A stretch of 64,000 nucleotides of DNA, from the NCBI RefSeq assembly GCF_030812835.1, contig NZ_JAUSTM010000005.1:60335-124334 (forward strand), written 5' to 3'. The notes under the pieces are model-generated. The model was not told the DNA's origin. It ran no database searches and saw only the letters and a program-made list of their open reading frames with translations. The position numbers were made by a program, and so were the translations under genes. Source of the DNA: Streptococcus moroccensis. GTDB lineage: Bacteria > Bacillota > Bacilli > Lactobacillales > Streptococcaceae. Below are positions 28,974-37,875 of the stretch, piece after piece; the stretch's first letter is position 1; each line of letters begins with the position of its first letter.

Positions 28974-29280
28974 ATAGGATACAAAGGGCGTTTAAAAATC
29001 CGTATAAAAATAGGAAAGAGACGCAGTGGCTGTAGCCACAAGGAGTCTTTATCATTTTTACTAGGATTTTAGCCCGTGTTCGACTTCATAGGATACAAAG
29101 CCCGTTAAGAAAAGCGAAGAAAAATGGCGGTAAGTCAGAAATCTTTGATTTCGTTGACGCACCCCGGTCAGGACGGTTAGGCTTTTCGACGATAGCCATC
29201 GAGAAAGGCCAAACGTCTACGACCACAAGGTCATCTGAGAAGGTTGTCTTTAAAGCTTCTGCATAACAACTATTGAACAA
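28974..29280. repeat. Structured intergenic element between murE and the murJ-like gene
   Basis: A 13-base direct repeat (ATAGGATACAAAG at 28974-28986 and 29088-29100) brackets a long imperfect hairpin: GGGC/GCCC, AAAATCC/GGATTTT, AAAGA/TCTTT and GTGGCT/AGCCAC nested between about 28986 and 29075. Downstream are further hairpins (GAAATC/GATTTC near 29140; CTTTTCGA/TCGAGAAAG near 29180-29203). No ORF with an RBS fits the region. It has the look of a repeated streptococcal intergenic sequence, but copy number cannot be checked here. Confidence 0.5.
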
Positions 29281-29342
29281 TATTGGAGACTTGTTATTGG
29301 CCCTTAAGCCTTAATCTCGTCATCCTTAAAAAGGAAAAAATC

Positions 29343-30974
29343 ATGTCAAAACAAGCTATTTCACAGCAAGAGAAGATGGTCCAAGGGACCTTATGGCTGA
29401 CGATGGGAAATTTTGCCAGTCGGCTTTTAGGCGTTATCTACATTATCCCTTGGTTTATGTTGATGGGGGAACATGGCAATCAAGCTAATGCCTTATTCAA
29501 TATGGGGTATAACATCTATGCGATTTTCTTGAACATTTCAACAGCAGGGATTAACGTGGCTGTTGCGAAACAGATTTCAAAATACAATTCCATGGATAGA
29601 CCTGAAATGAGCTATAAATTAGTTCGGACGGCCTTTCAATTTATGTTGGTGCTAGGTGCCATTGCAGCAGGCATTATGTATATAGGGGCACCTCTATTTG
29701 CAGAAATCTCTGGGGTTAAGGATGATCTTGTACCTGTCATGCGTAGTTTGTCTTGGGCAGTGCTAATCTTCCCGTCGATGAGTATTATTCGAGGCGTTTT
29801 TCAAGGCTTTAACAACATGAAACCCTATGCTATCAGTCAGGTAGCAGAGCAAATTATTCGAGTCATTTGGATTTTGTTGGCCTCTTTCTTCATCATGAAG
29901 TTGGGTTCTGGGAATTATATTGAAGCGGTTATCCAATCAACTTTTGCGGCTTTCATCGGAATGATTGCCAGCGTCCTTGTTTTAGCCTACTACCTTTGGA
30001 AAGCTGATTTAGTAGGTCCAATTTTCTTAGAAAAACCTGTTGGCGAAAAAATGGACACCAAGGCGGTCTTGTTAGAAACTGTTAAAGAAGCCATTCCGTT
30101 CATCATTACAGGGGCTGCGATTCAGATTTTCCAATTGATTGACCAATTCACCTTTATCAATGCCATGGAAGTCTTTTCGAATTACACTAATGAGGAATTA
30201 CAAGTTCTCTTTTCATATTTTGCGGCCAACCCTAACAAGGTTTATATGATTTTAATCTCTGTCGCCATTGCAATCGGAGGAGTTGGGATTCCTTTGTTGA
30301 CAGAGAATTTTGTCAAGAAGGATAAAAAAGCTTCTGCCCATTTGATTGAAAATAGTTTAACCATGTTGATGGTCTTTCTGTTTCCAGCAGTTGTGGGGGC
30401 GACTATACTGGCAAAGCCACTTTATACAGTCTTCTACAATGTTCCAGATACCATGGCGTTAAGTTTATTTATTGTCGCCATGCTTAGCACCTTTGTATTA
30501 GGGTTTTACACAGTCCTTGCTCCCATGTTGCAAGCGCTCTTTGAAAACCGAAATGCAGTCAAATATTTCCTGTATGGTGCCTTGGTTAAGCTAGTTGTTC
30601 AATTGCCCTTCATCTTTCTCTTTAGAGCCTATGGGCCCTTGTTGTCAACGATTGTTGGCTTAAGCGTCCCAATTGTCATGATGTACCGGAGAACCTTGCG
30701 TATTACGGGCTTTAACCATCAGTTGCTTCTCAATCGCGGGTTATTGGTCCTGATGCAAACCTTGGTTATGGGTGTTCTTGTACTGATTGTGGAAATCGGG
30801 TTAAATGCTGTTTTTCCAGTCACCGATCGGTTTTCAAGTGTGGTTCACTTAGTTATCGGTGTTAGTGTTGGTGTGATTGCCTACGGCATCATGAGCTTAG
30901 CGACCAAATCAGCTGACTTCCTGATTGGAAAGAATAAGGCGGAGACCCTGCGCAAAAAATTTAAACTGTCCTAA
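29343..30974 (+). CDS. murJ: MOP-superfamily lipid flippase, YtgP/MurJ-like
   Basis: A 543-residue polytopic membrane protein with about fourteen hydrophobic segments, of the MOP (MATE/Wzx/MurJ) superfamily. The YtgP branch is the streptococcal lipid II flippase that moves the peptidoglycan precursor outward. The ATG at 29343 is chosen because it follows an A/G-rich AAAAAGGAAAAAA site; the frame could open at 29283, but that part is not protein-like for the family. Placement opposite murE supports a cell-wall role. A general polysaccharide flippase is the alternative. Confidence 0.83.
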   Translation: MSKQAISQQEKMVQGTLWLTMGNFASRLLGVIYIIPWFMLMGEHGNQANALFNMGYNIYAIFLNISTAGINVAVAKQISKYNSMDRPEMSYKLVRTAFQFMLVLGAIAAGIMYIGAPLFAEISGVKDDLVPVMRSLSWAVLIFPSMSIIRGVFQGFNNMKPYAISQVAEQIIRVIWILLASFFIMKLGSGNYIEAVIQSTFAAFIGMIASVLVLAYYLWKADLVGPIFLEKPVGEKMDTKAVLLETVKEAIPFIITGAAIQIFQLIDQFTFINAMEVFSNYTNEELQVLFSYFAANPNKVYMILISVAIAIGGVGIPLLTENFVKKDKKASAHLIENSLTMLMVFLFPAVVGATILAKPLYTVFYNVPDTMALSLFIVAMLSTFVLGFYTVLAPMLQALFENRNAVKYFLYGALVKLVVQLPFIFLFRAYGPLLSTIVGLSVPIVMMYRRTLRITGFNHQLLLNRGLLVLMQTLVMGVLVLIVEIGLNAVFPVTDRFSSVVHLVIGVSVGVIAYGIMSLATKSADFLIGKNKAETLRKKFKLS

Positions 30975-30979
30975 TAAAT

Positions 30980-31047
30980 AAACCTCTAACAGTGAGCTAG
31001 TCCATTGACATGTGAGCATGGACTGGTATCCTTTGTTGGAGGTTTTT
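30980..31047 (+). terminator. Terminator of the murJ-like gene
   Basis: Outer stem AAACCTCTAACA / TGTTGGAGGTTT with an inner AGTCCAT/ATGGACT hairpin, then TTTTT. Confidence 0.82.
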
Positions 31048-31051
31048 ATGT

Positions 31052-31068
31052 TATAGTTTACAACTATG
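31052..31068. promoter_or_regulatory. MET-box (MetR/MtaR-type site) upstream of the cystathionine gene pair
   Basis: TATAGTTTACAACTATG matches the streptococcal MET-box TATAGTTTnAAACTATA at all but two positions. It lies about 55 bases upstream of an extended -10 (TGATAAAAT, 31121-31129), a usual position for a LysR-type activator. Confidence 0.6.
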
Positions 31069-31155
31069 GCTAGGTATCTCTAATAAAAATAAAGGGAAAT
31101 GCCTATACCCTTTCAATTCGTGATAAAATAGATATTAGAAATTGGAGGACGAGAG

Positions 31156-32247
31156 ATGACCCATAAGATTGAGACTATTTTAGCTCAGACAGGAATTAAT
31201 TCAGATGAAAAAACGGGAGCTTTAGTCACTCCTGTTCATTTTTCTACGACATATCAGCATCCGGAATTTGGCCAGTCAACCGGTTTTGATTACACAAGAA
31301 CTAAAAATCCAACCCGTTCAACGTTGGAAAAGACTTTGGCTGCCATTGAGTATGCTGACTATGCCCTTGTCACAAGTTCAGGCATGTCAGCCATTGTTTT
31401 AGCCTTTAGTGTATTTCCGATTGGAACCAAGATTTTAGCTGTGCGAGATCTTTATGGTGGGTCTTTCAGATGGTTCAACCAGCAAGAAGCAGAAGGTCGT
31501 TTTCACTTTACTTATGTGAATACTGAGGAAGAATTACTGGCTGAGATTGCTACAGAAGCTTACGATGTGGTTTACGTCGAGACACCGACCAATCCGCTCA
31601 TGCTGGAATATGATTTAGCGACCATCGTCACAGCAGCCCACAGTAAAGCAGCTAAAGTCATTGTGGATAATACCTTTTATAGCCCTATTTATCAGACACC
31701 GATTAAAGACGGTGCCGATGTCGTTCTTCATTCAGCAACTAAGTACCTTTCTGGGCACAATGATGTGTTAGCTGGTGCTGTGATGACTAGCGATCAAGAA
31801 CTCTATGATCAGTATTTCTACAACCTTAACACGACAGGAGCAGTTTTATCGCCTTTTGATTCCTACCTTCTGATGAGAGGACTTAAAACATTAGCCTTGC
31901 GGATGGAACGGTCAACGAGCAATGCTCAAAAATTGGTTGCTTTTCTACAAAACCATGAGAAGGTTACAGATGTTTTATACCCAGGTAAGGGGGGAATGAT
32001 CTCTGTTAAAGTTGTTGACGAGGAGAAAATTCCGACCATTCTTAACACCTTAAAACTCTTTACCTTTGCGGAGAGTTTAGGTGGCGTCGAGAGTCTAATC
32101 ACCTATCCAACAACTCAGACCCATGCAGATATTCCAGCTGAGGTGCGGCACAGCTATGGTTTGACGGATGACTTATTGCGCTTGTCGATAGGTATTGAGG
32201 ATGCAGACGATTTAATAGCTGATTTGAAACAAGCACTGGAGGCTTAA
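31156..32247 (+). CDS. metB: Cystathionine gamma-synthase/lyase-type PLP enzyme (Cys/Met metabolism family)
   Basis: A 363-residue PLP enzyme of the trans-sulfuration family. The lysine that binds PLP is about residue 196 in SATKYLSGHND; upstream are YTRTKNPTR and SSGMSAI, and VDNTFYSP carries the cofactor-binding aspartate. The usual reaction is joining an activated homoserine to cysteine (MetB) or cleaving cystathionine; these cannot be told apart safely by eye. The next gene starts one base after its stop and encodes a MalY/PatB-type lyase, and a MET-box is upstream, so methionine synthesis is the best fit. GGAGG precedes the ATG. Confidence 0.8.
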   Translation: MTHKIETILAQTGINSDEKTGALVTPVHFSTTYQHPEFGQSTGFDYTRTKNPTRSTLEKTLAAIEYADYALVTSSGMSAIVLAFSVFPIGTKILAVRDLYGGSFRWFNQQEAEGRFHFTYVNTEEELLAEIATEAYDVVYVETPTNPLMLEYDLATIVTAAHSKAAKVIVDNTFYSPIYQTPIKDGADVVLHSATKYLSGHNDVLAGAVMTSDQELYDQYFYNLNTTGAVLSPFDSYLLMRGLKTLALRMERSTSNAQKLVAFLQNHEKVTDVLYPGKGGMISVKVVDEEKIPTILNTLKLFTFAESLGGVESLITYPTTQTHADIPAEVRHSYGLTDDLLRLSIGIEDADDLIADLKQALEA

Positions 32248-32248
32248 T

Positions 32249-33415
32249 ATGACTTATGATTTTACCAAACGGCCAAATCGGCTGATCACCCATTCCGTCA
32301 AATGGAGAGAAGTGGAGAAAGACCAAAGGCTTCTGCCCCTTTGGATAGCAGATATGGACTTCTACATTGCTCCTGAAATCAAACAAGCTATGGCAGACTA
32401 TGTCGCATCAGATGATTATGGCTATGCCTATGAAGCAGAAAGCCTTTACCAGTCAGTCATTGATTGGGAGTCTAAACGTTATGGCAATACTGTAATTGCT
32501 GAAGAGATCCTCTTTGTTTCAGGAGTGGTCCCGTCCTTATCCATTGCTTTACAGGCTTTGACGGCAGAAGGCGATGCTATCTTGATTAACACGCCTTATT
32601 ATGGGCCAATTCCTCGAACAATTCAACTGTTGAATCGTCAGTTAGTTAAAAATGAATTGGTTAATGTTGAGGGGCGCTATCAGATTGATTTTGACCAATT
32701 AGAGCAAGAAATCATCACTCATGATGTCAAAGTTTACGTTCTCTGCAACCCCCAAAACCCAAGTGGCCGTGTCTGGACGCGTGAAGAACTCAGCCAAATT
32801 GGTAATATCTGTCTCAAACACAATGTTCTCATTGTCGTTGATGAAATTCATCGTGACTTAACGCTTTTTGGCAATCAGCACATTAGTTTTAATACAGTCG
32901 ATGATGCCTTTAAAGATATTTCAATTACGCTAGCCAGTGCAACAAAAACCTTTAACATAGCTGGGACCAAAAACAGCTATGCTTTGATCCCTAATCCATC
33001 GCTAAGAAAAAAATTCACACAGCGCCGCATGGCTAATAATCAGCACGAAGTTGCAACGATCGGTCTAGTGGCAACTGAGGCAGCCTTTACCCACGGAGAA
33101 GGGTGGTTAGATGCTCTCAAGCCTGTGCTAGAGCAAAATGTCACCTATGTCAAGGACCAACTAGAAAGCCAGACAAACATTAAGGTCATGGTGCCAGAAG
33201 CAGGCTATCTTATCTGGTTAGATTTCGCAGCTTATGGTCTGAATGACGAAGAACTTAAGGTTAAGTACCGTGACGAAGCAGGCCTGATCTTGAGTGAGGG
33301 AACGATGTTTGGGAGTGCTGGACGTCAATTTGTACGGTTTAATATTGCAGCACCTTTTGATGTCATCCAGGAAGCGTGCAGTCGGTTAGTCAATGTTTTG
33401 GCTAAGGATGAGTAG
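32249..33415 (+). CDS. patB: MalY/PatB-family cystathionine beta-lyase
   Basis: A 388-residue fold-type I aminotransferase-like PLP enzyme. Visible are WIADMDF near residue 32, CNPQNPSGRVW, VVDEIHRD and the PLP lysine about residue 233 in SATKTFN. Family members act as cystathionine beta-lyases, giving homocysteine, pyruvate and ammonia. It starts one base after the preceding gene, and GGAGG lies inside the end of that gene, so the two are translated together and probably act in series. Some homologues mainly cleave other C-S bonds. Confidence 0.82.
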   Translation: MTYDFTKRPNRLITHSVKWREVEKDQRLLPLWIADMDFYIAPEIKQAMADYVASDDYGYAYEAESLYQSVIDWESKRYGNTVIAEEILFVSGVVPSLSIALQALTAEGDAILINTPYYGPIPRTIQLLNRQLVKNELVNVEGRYQIDFDQLEQEIITHDVKVYVLCNPQNPSGRVWTREELSQIGNICLKHNVLIVVDEIHRDLTLFGNQHISFNTVDDAFKDISITLASATKTFNIAGTKNSYALIPNPSLRKKFTQRRMANNQHEVATIGLVATEAAFTHGEGWLDALKPVLEQNVTYVKDQLESQTNIKVMVPEAGYLIWLDFAAYGLNDEELKVKYRDEAGLILSEGTMFGSAGRQFVRFNIAAPFDVIQEACSRLVNVLAKDE

Positions 33416-33459
33416 CTTTTTAAAAGTGTCGATTGACACATGCCTTTTTAAGTCTTTTT

Positions 33460-33468
33460 TGGTATAAT
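33460..33468 (+). promoter_or_regulatory. Extended -10 of upp
   Basis: TGGTATAAT, 28 bases before the upp ATG. A TTGACA further upstream (33433-33438) is too distant (24 bases) to act as a normal -35. Confidence 0.65.
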
Positions 33469-33496
33469 TTTAGAAGAATAGATTAAGGAGGCTATC

Positions 33497-34126
33497 ATGG
33501 GAAAATTCCAAGTTATTTCTCATCCATTAATTCAGCATAAACTATCCATTTTACGTCGGGTTGAAACGTCAACCAAAGATTTTCGTGACCTGGTCAATGA
33601 GATCGCCATGCTGATGGGTTATGAAGTGTTGCGCGATCTTCCGGTGGAAGATGTCGAAATTGAAACACCGATTACAAAAACCGTTCAAAAACAAATTGCA
33701 GGAAAAAAATTAGCGATTGTACCTATTCTAAGAGCAGGTATCGGAATGGTTGATGGCTTGTTGAGCTTAACGCCTGCTGCTAAAGTCGGGCATATCGGGA
33801 TGTATCGTGATGAGGAAACCCTTCAACCAGTAGAGTACTTGGTTAAGTTGCCATTTGACATTGAGCAACGTCAGATTTTCCTCGTTGATCCTATGCTGGC
33901 AACAGGAGGTTCAGCTGTATTAGCAGTGGATTCCCTTAAAAAGCGTGGGGTAACCAATATTAAGTTCGTTTGTTTAGTTGCTGCACCTGAAGGTGTTAAA
34001 ACCTTGCAAGACGCACATCCAGATGTTGATATCTACACAGCTGCCCTAGATGAAAAACTCAATGAACATGGTTATATCGTCCCTGGTCTTGGGGATGCTG
34101 GTGATCGTCTCTTTGGAACAAAATAA
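33497..34126 (+). CDS. upp: Uracil phosphoribosyltransferase
   Basis: Upp salvages uracil by making UMP from uracil and PRPP. The 209-residue protein has the standard length, with the PRPP-binding loop [12 protein letters not shown] and the C-terminal [13 protein letters not shown] uracil-binding motif. AAGGAGG precedes the ATG. Monocistronic, with its own promoter and a terminator, and next to clpP as in many streptococci. Confidence 0.97.
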   Translation: MGKFQVISHPLIQHKLSILRRVETSTKDFRDLVNEIAMLMGYEVLRDLPVEDVEIETPITKTVQKQIAGKKLAIVPILRAGIGMVDGLLSLTPAAKVGHIGMYRDEETLQPVEYLVKLPFDIEQRQIFLVDPMLATGGSAVLAVDSLKKRGVTNIKFVCLVAAPEGVKTLQDAHPDVDIYTAALDEKLNEHGYIVPGLGDAGDRLFGTK

Positions 34127-34223
34127 GACGAGCAGTCCTATCATTGCTTAATGGTCTTGAGGTTAGATTTCTATTTTCAAGATTTCCCATCTTGCTGAAT
34201 AATTACAGAATACCCATAAACAG

Positions 34224-34274
34224 TCTGGATAAGGTCAAGGTAACGGTGTTATTAAGGCCCTGTCCAGTTTTTTT
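34224..34274 (+). terminator. Terminator of upp
   Basis: Imperfect stem CTGGATAAGGTC / GGCCCTGTCCAG followed by seven T. The rest of the 34127-34529 gap (34275-34450) shows nothing recognisable. Confidence 0.65.
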
Positions 34275-34450
34275 ATTAATACGTAATATGAGGCTATCTA
34301 GCGGAGGCTTTTGAGATTTGGAATTACCCTGTCATGATTGTCAGTATCTGAACGATAGGATAGCTGATAGCACCTTATAAAAGCAGAAAAGGAAATGGAA
34401 AGTCAGGCTCAGGCTTGTTACCTAAATCTCAGCAGTATTCGTGCTAAAAA

Positions 34451-34480
34451 TTTGACCTTTATTGACCAAAAAGATATAAT
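34451..34480 (+). promoter_or_regulatory. clpP promoter with CtsR operator
   Basis: The minus-strand reading of 34451-34467 is GGTCAAT-AAA-GGTCAAA, one mismatch from the CtsR heptad repeat. It covers the -35 TTGACC (34452-34457), which is 17 bases from TATAAT (34475-34480). CtsR repression relieved by heat or protein stress is therefore expected. Confidence 0.85.
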
Positions 34481-34529
34481 GGCAATATAACATTTTAAGT
34501 ATTATCTTATGACTAAAAAGGAGAACGAT

Positions 34530-35120
34530 ATGATTCCAGTAGTTATTGAACAAACTAGCCGCGGCGAACGCTCTTATGATATTTATTCTCGCCTTCTTAA
34601 AGACCGCATCATCATGTTAACAGGTCCCGTTGAAGACAATATGGCAAACTCTGTAATTGCTCAACTGCTCTTCCTGGATGCTCAGGACAATACTAAAGAT
34701 ATCTATCTTTACATCAATTCACCTGGTGGCTCTGTTTCAGCTGGTCTTGCGATTGTTGATACCATGAATTTCATCAAATCTGATGTTCAAACCATCGTGA
34801 TGGGTGTGGCTGCTTCTATGGGAACGATCATTGCATCATCAGGTGCCAAAGGGAAACGCTTCATGTTGCCTAATGCAGAGTATCTCATTCATCAACCAAT
34901 GGGCGGAACAGCTGCAGGCACGCAACAAACTGATATGGCTATTGCGGCAGAACGTTTGTTAAAAACCCGTAAACGTTTAGAGAAAATCCTCTCTGATAAC
35001 TCAGGAAAATCTGTTAAACAAATCCACAAAGATGCAGAGCGTGATTTCTGGATGGATGCTGAAGAAACCCTTGCTTATGGGTTTATCGATGCGATCATGG
35101 AAACATCTGATTTAAAATAA
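34530..35120 (+). CDS. clpP: ATP-dependent Clp protease proteolytic subunit
   Basis: The 196-residue serine protease subunit forms the double heptamer that works with Clp ATPases in protein quality control. Catalytic Ser96 is in GVAASMGTI and His121 in YLIHQPMGG, both at the usual positions. The ATG at 34530 follows AAGGAG at good spacing; the ATG at 34509 lies upstream of that RBS. Control by CtsR is indicated by the operator over its -35. Confidence 0.97.
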   Translation: MIPVVIEQTSRGERSYDIYSRLLKDRIIMLTGPVEDNMANSVIAQLLFLDAQDNTKDIYLYINSPGGSVSAGLAIVDTMNFIKSDVQTIVMGVAASMGTIIASSGAKGKRFMLPNAEYLIHQPMGGTAAGTQQTDMAIAAERLLKTRKRLEKILSDNSGKSVKQIHKDAERDFWMDAEETLAYGFIDAIMETSDLK

Positions 35121-35139
35121 GAGGTTTACCTTGTTAGTG

Positions 35140-35166
35140 GGCTGAGTCTAAGACTTGGCCTTTTTT
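35140..35166 (+). terminator. Terminator of clpP
   Basis: Stem GGCTGAGTC / GACTTGGCC with wobble pairs, three-base TAA-type loop region and TTTTTT. Confidence 0.7.
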
Positions 35167-35289
35167 AGTGATTCCATTTCACGAATGGTTTAGGTCAAAG
35201 GACCCCTAATCAGCTACGCTCGAATATTTTAAAAGGGAGATTAGGTCAACCACTGCTATCATTTAGCATTCATTCACGCTATTTTTTGT

Positions 35290-35295
35290 TATAAT
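35290..35295 (+). promoter_or_regulatory. Putative -10 of ylbG
   Basis: TATAAT 19 bases before the ylbG ATG; no clear -35. Confidence 0.4.
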
Positions 35296-35314
35296 GAAAG
35301 AAAAGGAGTAGGTT

Positions 35315-35593
35315 ATGTTTGAAAAAAAAGAACGAAAAAGCATCGTCGTTTACCTTAATTATTATCGCGATGTCAAAAAAATAAAACAGGTAGGAGATAT
35401 TGCTTATGTCTCACGTCGAGGCCGGTATGCCGTCATCTATGTTGATCAAGACCAAGTAGAAACTCTGGTTGAGCAACTGTCAGGAGAAAAATTTGTTAAG
35501 CGAGTTGTCCCTTCTTATCTGAAAGATTTGGATCAAAACTTTGTGGGGAACCTTTGGCGGGATTCAGATTCTGTCACCATAGTAGAAAATTAG
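35315..35593 (+). CDS. ylbG: YlbG family protein (DUF2129)
   Basis: A 92-residue cytoplasmic protein of the DUF2129/YlbG family, found next to clpP or coaD in Firmicutes and of no established function. It has the family's RRGRYAVIY segment around residue 30-40 and the C-terminal FVKRVVPSYLKDLDQNF region. AAAGGAG precedes the ATG. Small, basic at the N terminus, and without membrane segments. Confidence 0.85.
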   Translation: MFEKKERKSIVVYLNYYRDVKKIKQVGDIAYVSRRGRYAVIYVDQDQVETLVEQLSGEKFVKRVVPSYLKDLDQNFVGNLWRDSDSVTIVEN

Positions 35594-35635
35594 AAGAACT
35601 TTTTAAAATAAAAACGCTTTCTGGGATGTTCATTA

Positions 35636-35664
35636 TTGACAATTTTCTGACAATTGTGTATATT
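35636..35664 (+). promoter_or_regulatory. liv operon promoter with CodY box
   Basis: TTGACA (35636-35641), 17 bases, TATATT (35659-35664). The spacer holds AATTTTCTGACAATT (35641-35655), one mismatch from the CodY consensus AATTTTCWGAAAATT. Binding would block the promoter when branched-chain amino acids are plentiful, which fits the transported substrate. A weak cre-like sequence lies upstream at 35609-35622. Confidence 0.8.
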
Positions 35665-35706
35665 AGTTATACTTTGGAAAAAAGAAGTAATTAATAGGAG
35701 AACACA

Positions 35707-36900
35707 ATGACATCAAAAAAATTAGCAATGACCCTTTTGACTTTTGCTAGTGCTGCCTTTTTAGCAGCCTGTGGAGAGGTCGGAGGAAGCAACTCAAACT
35801 CTAATTCCGGTGATTCTGAACAAACAGCCTCTAACGCTATCGGGGATACCATTAAAATTGGTTACAACTTTGAATTAAGCGGAAACGTCGCTTCATACGG
35901 AAACACTGAAAAAAATGGTGCCGATTTGGCCGTTGAAGAAATTAATGCCGCTGGTGGTGTCGATGGCAAAGAATTAGAAGTTATTTCTAAAGACAACAAA
36001 TCTGAAACAGCAGAATCTGCTACTGTTGCAACTAGTCTTGTAACGGAAGGTGCTCATGTTATCATTGGCCCTGCAACATCTGGTGCAGCAGCAGCTGCAA
36101 CCGCTAATGTGACGCGTGGTGGCGTTCCAATGATTACTCCATCTGGAACACAAGATAACCTTGTTTATGCCGCTGATGGGACAACGATCAACGAATTTTT
36201 CTTCCGTGCAACCTTTGTGGATAGCTACCAAGGTGATTTGTTAGCAAGTTATGCGACAGATACCTTAAACGCAGAAAAAGTTGTTCTTTACTATGATAAC
36301 TCTAGTGACTATGCGAAAGGTGTTGCGGATACCTTCAAAGAAACCTATACCGGTGAAATTGTAGAAACTTTAACGTTCGCTTCTGGTGATAAAGATTACC
36401 AAGCAGCTTTAACCAAGATTAAGGGCCTTGACTTTGATGCGATCATCATGCCAGGTTACTATGAAGAGACAGGAGCAATTGTAAAACAAGCCCGCGATTT
36501 GGGCATTGATGCTCCAATTGCTGGTCCTGATGGATTCGATAGCCCAGTATTCTTAGAAAAAGCTGGAACTGCAGCAACTGACGTGCATTACTTGTCAGGT
36601 TTCTCTACTGAGGGTTCTGAAAAAGCTAAGAAATTCTATGACGCGTATGTTGCAAAATATGGTGAAGAACCATCTATGTTCTCTGCCCTCGCTTATGACT
36701 CTGTCTACATGGCAGCAGAAGCAGCTCAAGGTGCATCAACTTCCGTTGATATTAAAGATAACCTAGCTAAATTAAGCGATTTTGAAGGTGTAACTGGTAC
36801 CATGTCTGTGGATGAGAACCACAATGTGGTGAAATCTGCTTATGTCATCAGCTTTACAGATGGCAAAGTCTCTGGTGTTGAAGTCCTTGAGGCTAAATAA
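35707..36900 (+). CDS. livJ: Branched-chain amino acid ABC transporter substrate-binding lipoprotein
   Basis: A 397-residue exported lipoprotein: signal peptide with lipobox L-A-A-C giving Cys22, a Ser/Asn-rich linker, then a type I periplasmic-binding fold (IKIGYNFELSGNVASYG, GPATSGAAAAA). It should capture leucine, isoleucine or valine outside the cell and deliver them to LivHM. First gene of livJHMGF, under a promoter with a CodY box, and followed by a hairpin that may set its excess over the membrane components. Confidence 0.92.
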   Translation: MTSKKLAMTLLTFASAAFLAACGEVGGSNSNSNSGDSEQTASNAIGDTIKIGYNFELSGNVASYGNTEKNGADLAVEEINAAGGVDGKELEVISKDNKSETAESATVATSLVTEGAHVIIGPATSGAAAAATANVTRGGVPMITPSGTQDNLVYAADGTTINEFFFRATFVDSYQGDLLASYATDTLNAEKVVLYYDNSSDYAKGVADTFKETYTGEIVETLTFASGDKDYQAALTKIKGLDFDAIIMPGYYEETGAIVKQARDLGIDAPIAGPDGFDSPVFLEKAGTAATDVHYLSGFSTEGSEKAKKFYDAYVAKYGEEPSMFSALAYDSVYMAAEAAQGASTSVDIKDNLAKLSDFEGVTGTMSVDENHNVVKSAYVISFTDGKVSGVEVLEAK

Positions 36901-36926
36901 GGCGGTACCAGTTAGATAATCTCCTT

Positions 36927-36965
36927 GATAAATCAGTTCTTACTGAACTGATTTATCTTTGTTTT
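36927..36965 (+). terminator. Intra-operon hairpin between livJ and livH
   Basis: A perfect 13-bp stem (GATAAATCAGTTC / GAACTGATTTATC) around a 5-base loop, followed by TTTGTTTT. Probably a partial terminator or mRNA 3' stabiliser, giving more binding protein than permease. Confidence 0.78.
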
Positions 36966-37004
36966 CTAAACAATAAAAAAGATGATAGAAAGTGCGGTGC
37001 CACT

Positions 37005-37874
37005 ATGATTCAACAGCTTGTGAATGGCCTTATCTTAGGAAGTGTTTATGCCCTTCTGGCCTTAGGGTACACCATGGTTTATGGTATTATCAAGCTTATT
37101 AACTTTGCTCATGGCGACATTTATATGATGGGAGCCTTCATTGGCTACTTCTTGATTAATCAATTTCAGATGAATTTCTTTTTGGCTTTGATTTTAGCCA
37201 TGGTAGGAGCGGCTGCTTTAGGTGTAACCATTGAATTTTTAGCCTATCGTCCATTAAGGCAATCAACTCGAATCGCGGCTTTGATTACAGCGATTGGGGT
37301 CTCCTTTTTCCTCGAGTACACCATGGTCTATTTTTTTGGAGCGAATACGCGGGCCTTTCCTCAAGCCATCAAGACAGTCAGTTATGATTTAGGGCCTATC
37401 TCAGTGACAAATATTCAGCTTATTATTTTGGGTGTTTCCTTGGTCTTGATGGTACTTTTGCAATTTATCGTTAAAAAAACCAAGATGGGAAAAGCCATGA
37501 GGGCTGTTTCTGTTGACAGTGATGCGGCGCAATTAATGGGGATTAATGTTAACCAGACCATTAGCTTTACCTTTGCTTTAGGCTCTGCCTTGGCAGGTGC
37601 TGCAGGTGTGTTGATTGGACTATACTATAACTCTGTCGAGCCTTTGATGGGGATGACACCAGGTCTTAAAGCCTTTGTTGCGGCCGTCCTCGGTGGTATC
37701 GGCATTATTCCTGGCGCTGCCTTAGGAGGCTTTGTTATCGGTATTTTAGAAACGTTAGCTATCGCTTTTGGCCTGTCTGACTTCCGAGATGGGGTCGTTT
37801 ACGCGGTACTCATTTTAATTTTACTGGTGCGCCCTGCTGGAATTTTGGGTAAAAATATAAAGGAGAAGGTCTAG
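37005..37874 (+). CDS. livH: Branched-chain amino acid ABC transporter permease LivH
   Basis: A 289-residue permease with about eight hydrophobic segments and the LivH motif set (LGYTMVYGIIKLINFAHGD at the N terminus, AVSVDSDAAQLMGINV in the cytoplasmic coupling region). It forms the channel with LivM. The RBS is weak (GTGCGGTG), consistent with lower expression than livJ. Confidence 0.93.
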   Translation: MIQQLVNGLILGSVYALLALGYTMVYGIIKLINFAHGDIYMMGAFIGYFLINQFQMNFFLALILAMVGAAALGVTIEFLAYRPLRQSTRIAALITAIGVSFFLEYTMVYFFGANTRAFPQAIKTVSYDLGPISVTNIQLIILGVSLVLMVLLQFIVKKTKMGKAMRAVSVDSDAAQLMGINVNQTISFTFALGSALAGAAGVLIGLYYNSVEPLMGMTPGLKAFVAAVLGGIGIIPGAALGGFVIGILETLAIAFGLSDFRDGVVYAVLILILLVRPAGILGKNIKEKV

Positions 37875-37875
37875 T

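Noticed and set aside
33433..33468. TTGACA with TATAAT as a standard upp promoter
   Set aside because: The 24-base spacing is too long; the extended -10 alone is the better explanation.
35609..35622. cre site upstream of the liv promoter
   Set aside because: TAAAAACGCTTTCT lacks the conserved outer G and A; too weak to list as a site.
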